Below are positions 54,031 through 64,000 of a DNA stretch of 64,000 nt, in pieces; position 1 is the first letter of the stretch; the number at the start of each line of letters is the position of its first letter. The position numbers were made by a program, and so were the translations under genes. Origin of the DNA: Vitis vinifera (lineage: Eukaryota > Streptophyta > Magnoliopsida > Vitales > Vitaceae); the NCBI RefSeq assembly GCF_030704535.1, contig NC_081808.1:18970501-19034500 (forward strand). The letters are read 5' to 3'. The notes under the pieces are model-generated. The model did not search any database. It was not told the DNA's origin and saw only the letters and a program-made list of their open reading frames with translations.

Positions 54031-56444
54031 TACAAATTATATTATACAACACCAAAATCGATCTTTCAAGCTAAAATATGATGTAAAAATAAAATTATTT
54101 TAAATAACTATTAACAATCCAAAAACCTTTTATTATAGAGAAAAAAATGAAAAAAAAATAAAGAACAAATAAGTTGAGATTAGCTTCCGAAAAAATAAAC
54201 AAATAAAAGAATAGATATATTTTTAGGGGTGCGATTCAGGCGGTTTGGATCGGGTTGGAAGTCAATCCAATAATGAACCACATCAATTTTAAATTCAACC
54301 CAAGTATCCTAACTTGAGCTCAAACCAAACTTTCTTTTTTTTTTTTTTTTTTTTTTCCAAGTATGGATTAGAGAAAAATATACAAGTTAGGCTCAAGTTG
54401 GGTGATTTAGTTGGATCAAAACTCGAATTGACTGGCACGAAAGAAAAAAAAAATTTGCATAATATATTTGCAGATTGAAAGAAAGCTTACTCAGGGAAGC
54501 TTACATAGATGATGTTGTTGAGATCAACATGATAAGCCATATATGTTGATCTCAACAGCATCATCTATCAATCTAACACAAGAATTTCGTATAAGATAAA
54601 CTGTTTAAATATCACTAGTTAAATAATATAATATAAAATCTAATATTTATTATATATATATATAATATAGTTCTCTAATTAAATATAAAATACTCAATTG
54701 GGGTTTGGGTTGAGTTCGGCTTGCTCGATGTCCCAACCCTAATTCAATTAAGCTTAGGTTCCCAAACTATAAAAAGAAGGTTGTCATAGCCCACCCAATA
54801 TCGGGTTGCCTAAACCCGCCCAGACTCAGTTTGGATTGGGTTAAAGCTACCCCAATTGCCCCTCTATATATGTCTATTCAAATGTGAAACATCAATGGAA
54901 CCAATAAATTTTAAAAATTTAAAAACGTGAACTTAAATTGCCTCGGTTCTATTCCTTCTTTCGAATGATTAGTTTGGTGGGTTTGTTTCCTGACCCTGCT
55001 CAGCTCAATATATCCCTTCCGATGCAACATGGAATTTCCAGACACCAAAAAGGCATACCAAATCTAAAATCAATTAAGATCGCCCTAATGGGTGGGCGGT
55101 TCCTCATAAGCGTGCAGTACACTTCCATCTTTGGAAAGGAAAAAGTGTTGTTTCAGAAAAAACCAAAGAATCCACGGAAAACCCGAATCAATTGAATGCC
55201 TTCTCATTTTCTATTCACGTATTGAGAATAACTTTCAATTGCTAGACAAATACCACAAATCAATGGAAAACCCTCACTAATTCTGTGTCTCACAGACAAA
55301 AGGTTGGCACAAGTACCCTCCAATATGATAGATGGACTTTTGCTTTTCTTTTTAGCAGGCAACAAGAAGTTTTTTGACTGTTAAGAACTTCTAGAACTTG
55401 CTAGCTGTTTCTCATGAGGTTTGATGTTCTAGGCATCCAGATTGCCCATAAATTATCGAATGTGTAACATGAATCCGCACAATAAAGCCACCACTTGTTT
55501 ATGAGTGCCATCACAAAAAGACATAATACATATATGTTTTTCATAGACCAAGCACATAAAGATGCACTTTTCATGAGTCCCCAGACTGGTTTAGACAGAA
55601 TGTAGGCATGGGTGTTATGTTTACAAATGATTAACACACCAAATGTGGACATGTAAAAGTATCCTATATAATCAGGTACTATTGGTACATATGTAAAGTC
55701 ACAAGTCTGCTATCAAGTTCAAGGTTGATTAGAGAAGTGATTATAAGATTAATAGTAAATAGTAAACAAATTAAGCATTTAAGCACTGTCTCTCAGGTTC
55801 AAGTTACCACATATACCTAAATCTAGCCAAGCTAACCCGATGCAAGCTATAGATGTTTGATCAATATGCATTTTCATAACACTTATTTTTTATCCATGTA
55901 CTATATAGTTCTCAGTGAAATTAACCCAGGAAAATACATGGGAATCCTACACTCCACCCATGAGTGCACAAATAGCACATCATTTGGCTTTTGGTGGAAT
56001 GGTATATCCATTACTCTAGTCAGGAGACTGCTAAGTGGTACCATCCACCAGTTTGACATATCCCTAATTTCCCTTCACTTGTAAGCACCTTTTCATACTC
56101 TGAAACAGGAATACTTCATAAAAATTTCTACACTTTATTGGGCTTTGGCAATACCATATCATGCACTTCTGGCTTCTGAGAGATTCTTGAAGAATCATGT
56201 TCATTCTTCAATCATGTATAGAAAGAGAAATTTTACCATCTAGAAATTCTCCTTATATGGATGATATGCAAGAAAAAATTTGATCCAAAGAAAAGGATTG
56301 ATGGTTAGTTTAAATGGATTTTTGAGGCAATTACATCTCTTTTTTCCCCTCTATGAGCTCTCTATCTTTAACGTAACCAAAGGTTTATTGATCCTCCATG
56401 TTTTATTTCTAAATAAAGAGGGAATCATCTTCTCAGCTTACATT
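54031..56444. other. Intergenic with one foldback
   Basis: 54,230-54,840 contains several TTGGGTTGA/AACCCAACC words, suggesting a worn element. A near-perfect foldback is at 54,505-54,568. No supported gene; frames at 54,938, 55,401 and 55,857 show no domain. Confidence 0.45.
54505..54568. other. Near-perfect 26-bp foldback, 12-base loop
   Basis: The arm at 54,505-54,530 (ATAGATGATGTTGTTGAGAT plus CAACAT) pairs with 54,543-54,568 at 25 of 26 positions, the exception being a G:T-type difference. The loop is GATAAGCCATAT. It could be a small RNA precursor or a tiny foldback element. It is not a recognised miRNA; arm sequences match none I know. Confidence 0.85.
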
Positions 56445-56765
56445 TAACATCATTTTTTTTTCTTTGATCTTATTTCATCAAAGCCTAGATGTACTATATT
56501 TTCAAAGACTGAAACAGATATGGATAGTTCCAACAAAATTTCATTCTTGAACAAAAATCCGTTTTTTAATTTGCCTAGTCTATTCCATGATTGGAACAAG
56601 GAATTTACTTTACACCATGATTCTGAATTATTACACTATGATTCTAAATCAGAAGTGACATTTCAAGAAATGACAGATCTATTCACTCCATCAAGAACAG
56701 AGTTGGATCTAGTGCATCATAATGGGTTTTCCTTTTCAAGTGATTTCATATATTCAGGACTCTAA
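56445..56765 (+). pseudogene. ycf2: Plastid ycf2 fragment in the nucleus (NUPT)
   Basis: From ATG 56,520 an 81-codon open frame begins [16 protein letters not shown], the same words as an internal part of the plastid Ycf2 protein, followed by [21 protein letters not shown]-x-DLV-H and GFSFS in the Ycf2 order. The homology extends upstream: in-frame codons before the ATG (K-x-E-x-D) and TTATTTCATCA near 56,470 also fit. It stops at about 56,765 and no further ycf2 is seen. Divergence is high for such a conserved gene, so the transfer is old. The piece has no promoter or start of its own and is not expected to function. Identification is from memory of Ycf2 and should be aligned. Confidence 0.72.
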
Positions 56766-57287
56766 ATTCTTCCCAACACTCCATATCCTACACATGATCT
56801 GTTCAGTTATAGTCCTAGAATACAAACCTACCATTCAAAACCTCAAGGCATCCCAGTTCTAGTAAAGCCAATGAAGAATTGTCTATAATGACAGCAGAGA
56901 GTGCAGTCAAGAAACAAGTAAACGACAGCATACAGCCACAATCTACAAAATACACATTCACAATGGTGTTTGTATGGCAGATAAATTTTTTATAGAACAA
57001 GGTTATAACAGAATCCTGACATACAAGTCAAACATCTTCAACAAAAGATAACATTGTACTCAAAATTAACTATCATCTCTTATTTTTATAAGCTTCAAGA
57101 AGCATAAAAATAATCATCGTCCATAACAATATATTATAATTACAGAGATGACAAAGTTTCTGAGTAAAACTCAGAAGAGAGATTCTGTGAGCCATTTATG
57201 AAAAACACATGTACATTGCAGATGCTATAACAAAGAAACTAAGGCATTGAAAAGATACAGATGACTGGCAAAGGGGAGTGTTGGTTC
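56766..57287. other. 3' flank of the RING gene
   Basis: No gene is seen. The right part (about 57,000-57,287) is likely the 3'UTR of the minus-strand RING gene, with the plus-strand TTTTTATA-type complement of a poly(A) region near 56,985. Confidence 0.45.
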
Positions 57288-57968
57288 CTACCATATCAAA
57301 GCAAGAATCACCAACACACCTGTAAACAAAAGGAGATTCTTCAGATAGTAGTTGGTCCGCTGTCTTTGACTTATTGGGTGAGGAAATCTGTGCATATGCC
57401 CTAGGCCCCCATGCATTGCATTTGAAAACCAGAGGGGATAACCAGGAGTTGCCCCATATACTCTAGGATCAGGAAATCCATGAACGTGAATATTGAACAG
57501 GGAGGGAGATAAATGACCAAAAGCAGCAGACAATGCGAAATTACCAAATCTTGCAGTTCGAACTGGTGCAAACCCTCTCATCAATCCAACCCCAAGATGT
57601 GAAACGGGGTTTGCTACTGGAGGAGCTGTTTCAGGTCTCTGCCCTGCTGGGCGACTAGGTATGCTATCATTAGGAATTGATTTTGATCTGGGATCACTAG
57701 GTGTTTTCCCCCTGCCATAAAGAGGAACCAACTTTTCCTCCTGTATGAGGGCCTTACAAACCGGGCATTCTTGGGAATGTGAGTGATGATGGAGCCATTC
57801 ATAAAGGCAAGGCCAGCAGTAAAGGTGACCACAAAGAGTAACAATGGGGTCTTGAGCCAATTCAAAGCAGATATTACATTCAAAATCACCAACATCATTG
57901 CTACCACTACCCCCGCAAGCGCCGCTTGCGGGTGACATGCTTTCTGATTCCCCAAACCCACTTGCCAT
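57288..57968 (-). CDS. RING E3 ubiquitin ligase, ER-anchored RMA/RNF5 type
   Basis: A single coding exon of 226 residues. A Ser/Gly-rich start (1-28) is followed by a C3HC4 RING: C31, C34, C46, H48, C51, C54, C68, C71, with CGHLYCWPCLYEWL between. Next comes EKLVPLYGRG, a signature just after the RING in RMA and RNF5/RNF185 proteins, a Pro/Gly-rich middle, and a C-terminal membrane anchor (about 207-226, YYLKNLLLFTGVLVILALIW). The architecture of N-terminal RING plus tail anchor is that of ER-associated ligases that mark misfolded membrane proteins; Arabidopsis RMA1 acts on an aquaporin. Which RMA paralogue this is cannot be told by eye. ATG 57,968 is the first in frame. A probable 5'UTR intron lies just upstream. 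Confidence 0.93.
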   Translation of the reverse strand: MASGFGESESMSPASGACGGSGSNDVGDFECNICFELAQDPIVTLCGHLYCWPCLYEWLHHHSHSQECPVCKALIQEEKLVPLYGRGKTPSDPRSKSIPNDSIPSRPAGQRPETAPPVANPVSHLGVGLMRGFAPVRTARFGNFALSAAFGHLSPSLFNIHVHGFPDPRVYGATPGYPLWFSNAMHGGLGHMHRFPHPISQRQRTNYYLKNLLLFTGVLVILALIW

Positions 57969-57999
57969 TTCCTACCCCTATCAACTTCGATTCAAATGC

Positions 58000-58420
58000 C
58001 TGCGTATCAGACAAAACTTAAATCAAAACTACAGCAACTTCATAAAGGATTCAGCCCTTTTTTTTTCCTTTCCTTTTTCAACGGCAAAAACCAGAACCTT
58101 AGGCCGCCATTTGACTGCCGAGAAAACCGTGGAAACAAAGGAACATGAAATTCAGATCATGTACTTTAAGGCTGCTTTGATTTCCAGAACACCTATATCA
58201 GCCACAATTTCGAGGGTGTTTTTGTTCCCAAGAAATCCGAAAACGAAAAACTAAGATTTATTTTCCTACCTTTTCTCAGCAACCAAACGGTGACACGGAA
58301 AAGAAATGCTTTCCAAAAAATTGAAAAAAACAAATAAATCAAACCGACATCAAATGCACAAACAGCAACGATTGAGAACAGTAAAAGTAAAGACGGGTAG
58401 AATTGAATAATGGTGCTGAC
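58000..58420 (-). other. Probable 5'UTR intron of the RING gene
   Basis: On the minus strand AAAAG/GTCAGCACC at 58,421/58,420 forms a donor and GATACGCAG/GCATTTG at 58,000/57,999 an acceptor with a pyrimidine-containing tract before it. A 421-bp leader intron 30 bp before the ATG is common in RMA genes and often boosts expression. Inferred from splice motifs only. Confidence 0.5.
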
Positions 58421-60463
58421 CTTTTCTTCCGATAGATAAAATAAAATGGTTCAATGACTCGATCGCAATCGTAAACCCACCCAAGATTCCTTATGTTGGA
58501 CCTGCCAAACACTCCACAGAAGATTCTAGGCTCTTGCGTTTCCTGTCAGTTTTAAGGGAAACGTTTCCCGGTTTCGTTGATCGAACGTTTTATTTCGCCT
58601 CTCAGAGGAGAAAAAAAAAAAAAAATCAACGGTTGGGATTGCTGAGGCCGTGAGGCACATAGACTTGGATGGCCAGCTGAATCTAAATCTTTCGAGTCTT
58701 GCAAACGCTTCAAAAGTGGGCCGAATTAGGCAACCCACACCAACCAATGGGCCAACAGGGCCAACTGTAGTGATCCATAGAACTGAGGTCTCGGCAGCCC
58801 AATTAAAATAGTTGGTATTTGACAATATTGAGGCTTGTGGGATTCATAAAAGTTGTGGCCAGTATTCACCCAATAAGGCAGCCGACTTTTGCAACCGTAC
58901 GCACTCCGACGTGTTTTTAATGTTGTATGATCAATGATTGCGACTCATCCTACCTTTTTTATGAATAAAGAAAAAGGTATTCGGGAATTAAATTAAATTT
59001 TAATTAATATTAAATTTTGTGACGTCACCCAACACACCTGCCTTCATTAGTATCAAATTTTTAATGCCGACATTTTATTAAAATTGGTATTGAAATTTTT
59101 ATTAAATTTGGTTTGGTATATAAAATAAGGAGAGGGAATAAATATTTTATTCTTTATTTTATTTTTTATGTTTAAATAATTTATATGAATATGAAAAATT
59201 CTCATGGAAATAGAATTTTACTTATAAACGAGATTTTAATTCATCTTAATTATGAGATATTTTGATTCCCTAATTTAAATTATTTTTAAAAATATTTTTT
59301 AAAAGTTGAAAATAAAATTATTTATTATTTTATTTTTTTAAATATAAATTGTAATCCAATTTATGTAATATAAACTAAAATTAATATTAAAAATAAATAG
59401 TTTTTTTTTATAAAAAATGAATATTAATAATATAATAAAATCATAAATTATATTTTTATAAATATCATAAAAATATATAATAACATTAATTGATTTATTT
59501 TGTTAAAAATAAAGAATAATTATTCAAAATTAATAATTATTAATATTATTATATTTTAAATGAAAATAAAAATAAATAAATTTTAATTTTTTTGAGGTAT
59601 AAATGAGCAAAAAAATTTATTATATGCATCTATTTATTAATTAATTACCAAGATAACATTCTAAATTATTTTATTTAACCTATAATTAATTAATCAATTT
59701 TTTGAATTTTAAATTATTCTTAAAAATGACAAGATTTATAAAAAAAAAATTTTAATTTAAAAATGAATTATGTCTATTATTATTTGTAGTGATTATATAG
59801 ACTTTTTGAGTTTTAAATTATTTTTTAAAATTATCAAACTTATTAATAAATTTAATACAAACTCTCACTTGATTTGAAATTAAATTTTTCTAATGAAAAA
59901 ATATGGAAATGACAGTTTTCTATTTTATTTTGTTTTTAAAAATTATTTATAAAGAATAACAACCAAATAATTTTAAAAATTAATTGAAATTAGTAGGCCA
60001 AAAGGCAAAACCTTCAAATAATTGAGATGAAAGCTTATTAAGTTATATAGGAAGTTCCTATGGATATGAATGAATTTAAGTAAAAAAAGTTGTTTGTAAT
60101 CCTTGAATGGTTAATAAAAATTGTCTTTAGTATCCAAAATGATTCAATTTTGTTCTAACCTACGTGTCCGTTTCTTCTTACAGGCTTACATCCATCAAAT
60201 GGCTGTCCAACTCCCAGTCCCCAGTCCCCGACAGATTTGAATGGATTCTGACACGAGCAACACGTGTGATGAGTATAAGGAAAATAGTAGTTCCAATACC
60301 AAGAAGTGAGGCAACGGCTTAAATTACCACAAAATCTAAAAACTCTTGTTGGATGAAATGTAGCACCCATATATTGTAATTGATGTCCACCAGCCATTCT
60401 CCATCTTCCTATTTTAATAATCCCCTCTCTCCCCACCGCCCACACCCCCATTCACCCCTTCTC
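58421..60463. other. Divergent promoter region and AT-rich spacer
   Basis: 58,421-58,900 holds the leader and promoter of the RING gene. 58,980-60,150 is extremely AT-rich with no repeat family that I can name. 60,150-60,463 is the promoter side of the elongase gene, with CATATATTG at about 60,367 as a possible TATA element. No gene is seen between. Confidence 0.5.
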
Positions 60464-60487
60464 CCTCTCTCTCTCTCTCTCTCTCTC
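60464..60487 (+). repeat. CT microsatellite in the elongase 5' leader
   Basis: About twelve CT units some 115 bp before the start codon. CT/GA-rich leaders near plant transcription starts often influence expression; length should vary between alleles. Confidence 0.9.
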
Positions 60488-60601
60488 CAAACGATCAACA
60501 AAAAAATCTGTGGAAAGGGGGGGTCTTCTTGTTCTTCATAATCATCGTCGGTGGACGTACAGCCACCGTCTGATCGTTCCCATCAAGCCATTCGGTCGAC
60601 G

Positions 60602-61510
60602 ATGGGAACGATGATCCAGAGATTGGTCTATTGGCTATCGGAGCACCCAGCAATCATCAAATTCCGGTGGAGCCCCACCCAGTCATGGGGCTCCACTTGG
60701 TCTTTTCTCCTCACCTCCATGGCCTTCTACCTCACTCTGTCTCTCGTCCTCCACCTCATCTTGGTCCTCTTCCGCCGCCGCAGACCCGTGCCTCTGGGCC
60801 CCATTCCCGCCGTCTACAGCCTCTCCATGGCCTTGATTTCAGCCGTCATCTTCACCGGGACCCTTTTCTCCGCCGCCGCCGAGATCCGGGACACCCGGTG
60901 GTTCTGGCGGAGGTCCAAGACCCCATTACAATGGCTGCTGTGCTTCCCTCTGGGGACACGGCCATCGGGGCGGGCCTTCTTCTGGTCATACGCCTACTAC
61001 CTCTCTCGCTTCCTCCACATGTTCCGCACGTACTTCACCATATTAGAACATCGTAAGCTGGGTTTACTCAACATTTTCAATAACTTAATGCTGCTATGCA
61101 TGTCGTTTCTGTGGCTTGAATTCTCACAGTCATTCCAATTAGTGGAAATCATGTTGGCCACCCTGGTGTACTCTGTTGTATACGGCTACAAGTTCTGGAC
61201 GGCAATCGGGCTGCCCAGTACATGCTTCCCATTTGTGTTGAGCTGCCAGATGGTTTTACTGGGCTCTAATGTCCTCTGCCATGTGGGGGTCCTTTTACTT
61301 CACTTGAGGAAAGGTGGCTGTAATGGAATTGGGGCCTGGATCTTCAATTCTGTGCTTAATGCTGCAATTTTGCTTCTTTTTGTTAACTCCTTTGTCAGGA
61401 AGATGCATTTGAGGAGGAGACAGGTTGAAGATGATGATTCAGTACTCCACTCCTGCTCTGCCTCGGAGGAGACGAAGGTGGAGAACAGGATTAAAGATAA
61501 GAATCTTTGA
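60602..61510 (+). CDS. HOS3: ELO-type fatty-acid elongase, HOS3-like, altered histidine box
   Basis: A single-exon gene of 302 residues from ATG 60,602 (second ATG at 60,611); the open frame above has no earlier ATG. About seven membrane segments are seen (for example 33-57, 71-92, 107-116 and 240-285). It matches plant 'elongation of fatty acids protein 3-like' proteins: EHPAI-x-x-FRWSP near the N-terminus, FFWSYAYYLSRFLHMFRT (127-143), SFLWLEFSQSFQ, YGYKFWTAIGLP and GCNGIGAWIFNSVLNA. ELO enzymes condense malonyl-CoA with acyl-CoA in the ER. The catalytic H-x-x-H-H box expected after the FLH...T helix is N157-I-F-N160-N161, and the usual E-L-x-D-T is absent, so the activity is doubtful. Tail is basic then acidic. 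Family firm, function uncertain. Confidence 0.9.
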   Translation: MGTMIQRLVYWLSEHPAIIKFRWSPTQSWGSTWSFLLTSMAFYLTLSLVLHLILVLFRRRRPVPLGPIPAVYSLSMALISAVIFTGTLFSAAAEIRDTRWFWRRSKTPLQWLLCFPLGTRPSGRAFFWSYAYYLSRFLHMFRTYFTILEHRKLGLLNIFNNLMLLCMSFLWLEFSQSFQLVEIMLATLVYSVVYGYKFWTAIGLPSTCFPFVLSCQMVLLGSNVLCHVGVLLLHLRKGGCNGIGAWIFNSVLNAAILLLFVNSFVRKMHLRRRQVEDDDSVLHSCSASEETKVENRIKDKNL

Positions 61511-64000
61511 AATGGTGGGAGCTTTTTTTTTCTTGATTTTATTTTACCTAGTCCTATAATGTTAATGGGGCCAAAAATCAAGAGGTCCCCTTTTCTTGTG
61601 TAAAAAGGTAGTGTATCTTTTATGAATATGGTTCAACAATAGATTATGAAAATTTAAAGGTTACATCAATTTCACCTAAATAAGTGTATACTTTTATTTT
61701 TACTTATTTATATATTTGAGTAGAAATGCACTTGGTATGTAACTTTTTTTTAGCAATGATTTATGGGCCCATGCTTGATTTTTATGAAGTTAATTGAAGG
61801 CATTTCTTTCTTCAAATAGAGATTACATATTCAGTTTATGGACTTTTACGGTCAAACTTTGACAAATATTTTCATTGAATTTTAATAATTTTTTGGAAAA
61901 TTTATATTTACATGCCCTCATATCAAAATAATTGCAAAATAAAATTTTTCTAAAAATAATTTAAATTTCATATTCTCATAGGTCAAAGGTAGTACGACTA
62001 AAAATAATATATTTGATAAAAAAAATATGAAATACTAATTATTATTAAATAAATACTTTAAATTTATATTTTATAAACTTGATTTATATTTTATGGTTTT
62101 TTTTTTCATATATATGTATGAGCCCATTTCCCTCTTATTTATTTCGTGTTCAAACATTTACGCTTTTGAATCAAGTTATTTTTAATAAATATGAAAATGG
62201 TTTAAAAAAACACACACACATTGAGGAGGGTTAGATGAAGAATAATTTCAAAATTAATTCTAAAAAAAATCATATTTTTTATGATAAAAGTTTTTGAGAA
62301 TTTTAAATGTTTTGAACATGTTTTCTTTACTTCCAAATTAAAATATAATTTCTAAAATTATTTTACTTTTAGAATAAGTTCTCAAAAAATTATGAAATAT
62401 GATTTCAAAATTGCACAAAATAGTAGGTGGTAGAGTTTTTAAGGACTTGATGCAAAAGGCTCGCAAGGATTTTTATTTATTTTTCCAATTTTTTTGAAAC
62501 CAATCATTTACTTAATTTTCTTCCCATCAATCAATAAAGTTGTGGTCCGATGAAAGCTACTTTACCCACTCCACTAAATTGTAATGGCATATTCAATGGA
62601 ATATCTATGTCATCCCCGACTATACTATGAGTGCGTCAACCCACGCAGATCAAACGACAAGGCGAGCCGATAGCCGGGTCGTCTCATGATGGGATGTTTT
62701 TTCCACATTGTCCACTCTTTCCTGGTGAATGTTAATGGATTTTAACTTGACCATCCAGAAGTTTTGGTCATCGACCTCTGCAACTTTGAACCACCTCTCA
62801 TGTCCATGTTAGAAACCACCAAGAACCTTGGTTCTGTCGGTTTTTGAATAAAAATGAATTGGTTTTATACGTCATTGAAACCGAATCAATCAAATTTGAA
62901 GTGAAAAAAATCTATTCAAGTCAAACTTTTTAATATTGGTTTGATTCTATTTTTATAGATCGATTGATGATACTCATAGCCCTTTTTAATACTTAGTTCA
63001 ATTGTAAATTTGTTTTTATTTTGAATCCAAAACTCATTCACTTGAGTTTATATTAGATTTTAAGTTTAATTTATTTTTAAAATTAATTAAATTAGCTTTA
63101 ATTTCATATTAAAAAGTATGTTAAATACATTTAAAATTAATTTATCATAATATAACAATGAATTATATTAATAGAATCTAATATAAAAAAACTTATCAAA
63201 TATCAAATAATTATATAAGTCTTAAAATGTCAATTTAGTTTTATCGGTTAAAATACAAAAAAAAAAAAAAAAATAGACATAAAATTGGTTTTCAAAATTC
63301 TCAAATTAAACTTATATTTTTTATTATTAAAAATCAAGATAATATGATCGATTTGGTTTAAATTGATTTATCAGTTTTCTCAATTGTGCTTACACCCTAC
63401 CAGAAACGAGTTCTTAAATGACCGATTAAGGGAAGTTAAAGTGTAGGTCAGCAGGCCCTAAAAAATTTGGGAAAAAGGGGAGGAAAAACCAATACATGAA
63501 GTGGTCATGCATTCCGGGATAAGTTCGTTCTCACCGAACCCTAAGGCACGGCATGTAAATTAAATTATATTAATGTCGGCCTCATTGGGGCCGTGCCCAT
63601 GAAAGAGTTGATAGAAAAGAAATTCGAGAAATTGTGGGTAAGTCTTCAAAGGGTGGGGGTAATTTCGAATCACAACTAGAAACATTTGAAAGGTCAGATA
63701 CAAGAAACAGGGGGCAAGCAACATTTTCAAGACCCATCATAATTTGATTTTTTGTGGGGGGTGGAACTTGGAATGGGCCATCGTCAAGGAATGGAGTAGC
63801 AATCAGCGAAGTCATGAAAAGGGGAGCCCATTTTCTCATCTCATGGGCCTTTGAGTGGACTGGCCGGCCTCAAGGTATACTGGACTGGGCTTTGGGTTGT
63901 ATTGGCTTTCGATCTGGCTACATATTTTATATTTCATTTGCACAATTATTTATATTTTTAATATATAAAAAAAATTAATAATATTTTAACATTATAAAAA
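61511..64000. other. 3' flank of the elongase gene and AT-rich intergenic DNA
   Basis: 61,511-61,650 is the 3'UTR side of the elongase gene. Then AT-rich DNA with no named repeat up to the window end. 62,560-62,830 and 63,400-63,920 are less AT-rich, but I find no domain in either strand; the frame at 63,754 has no support. Confidence 0.5.

Noticed and set aside
54505..54568. Foldback as a miR172 precursor
   Set aside because: Only about ten bases (GATGATGCTG) match miR172 and the surrounding bases do not; not a miR172 gene.
57614..57961. 115-codon minus frame within the RING gene
   Set aside because: Alternative frame of the RING gene; lacks the cysteine pattern.
1..64000. CRISPR arrays, bacterial operons, tRNA or rRNA genes
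   Set aside because: Repeats lack regular spacers and belong to transposons, genes have plant introns, and no cloverleaf or rRNA sequence was recognised by eye.

Overview
This is nuclear DNA from a flowering plant, most likely grapevine or a close relative (Vitis). That guess rests on the style of the retroelements and on the polyprotein and gene families, judged from memory rather than by a database search. Intergenic DNA is very AT-rich, genes have plant-type introns, and about half of the window is transposon-derived.

Positions 1-20,201 are a nested retrotransposon nest. The right-hand part of an Athila-like Ty3/Gypsy element runs from the left edge to 11,323: integrase tail, spacer rich in TGCGAAA motifs, broken envelope-position ORF, polypurine tract and 3' LTR. 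A 5.1-kb solo LTR of a Tat/Ogre-like element (923-6036, minus) sits in its spacer with a clear 5-bp target duplication. That solo LTR carries a fragment of a host matrix metalloproteinase gene. The Athila 3' LTR abuts a second Tat/Ogre-like LTR (11,324-20,201, plus), which is itself interrupted by a Tourist-like MITE (13,479-13,755) and by a young, nearly intact chromodomain Gypsy element (14,014-19,787; LTRs differ at about 4 of 543 sites; one in-frame stop in the polyprotein). A third Tat/Ogre-like solo LTR lies at 28,164-31,007.

Five ordinary host genes are spread over 22.8-61.5 kb: a CML41-like EF-hand calcium sensor (minus, 22,889-23,449); a 12-exon PQ-loop vacuolar amino-acid transporter (plus, 41,391-44,159) whose last intron has hallmarks of the minor U12 spliceosome; a GT8 galacturonosyltransferase-like gene (minus, 46,958-48,013); an ER-anchored RING E3 ligase of the RMA/RNF5 type (minus, 57,288-57,968, with a probable 5'UTR intron); and an ELO/HOS3-type fatty-acid elongase (plus, 60,602-61,510) whose histidine box reads N-x-x-N-N. 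These genes do not form a pathway. Their linkage matters instead as ancient microsynteny: in Arabidopsis, CML41 and GATL2 are neighbours, and so are the HOS3 elongase and the PQ-loop gene (from memory).

The remaining DNA holds degenerate tandem repeats, two copies of a dispersed repeat family (33.2 and 51.6 kb), MITE-like sequences, an old plastid ycf2 fragment (about 56,445-56,765), a near-perfect 26-bp foldback (54,505-54,568), microsatellites and a 25-base G run. I saw no tRNA, rRNA or CRISPR sequence. I found no convincing new multi-gene system; the points most worth following up are the captured protease fragment, the conserved LTR end module with a possibly covarying hairpin, the U12 intron, the elongase active-site change and the ycf2 insertion.
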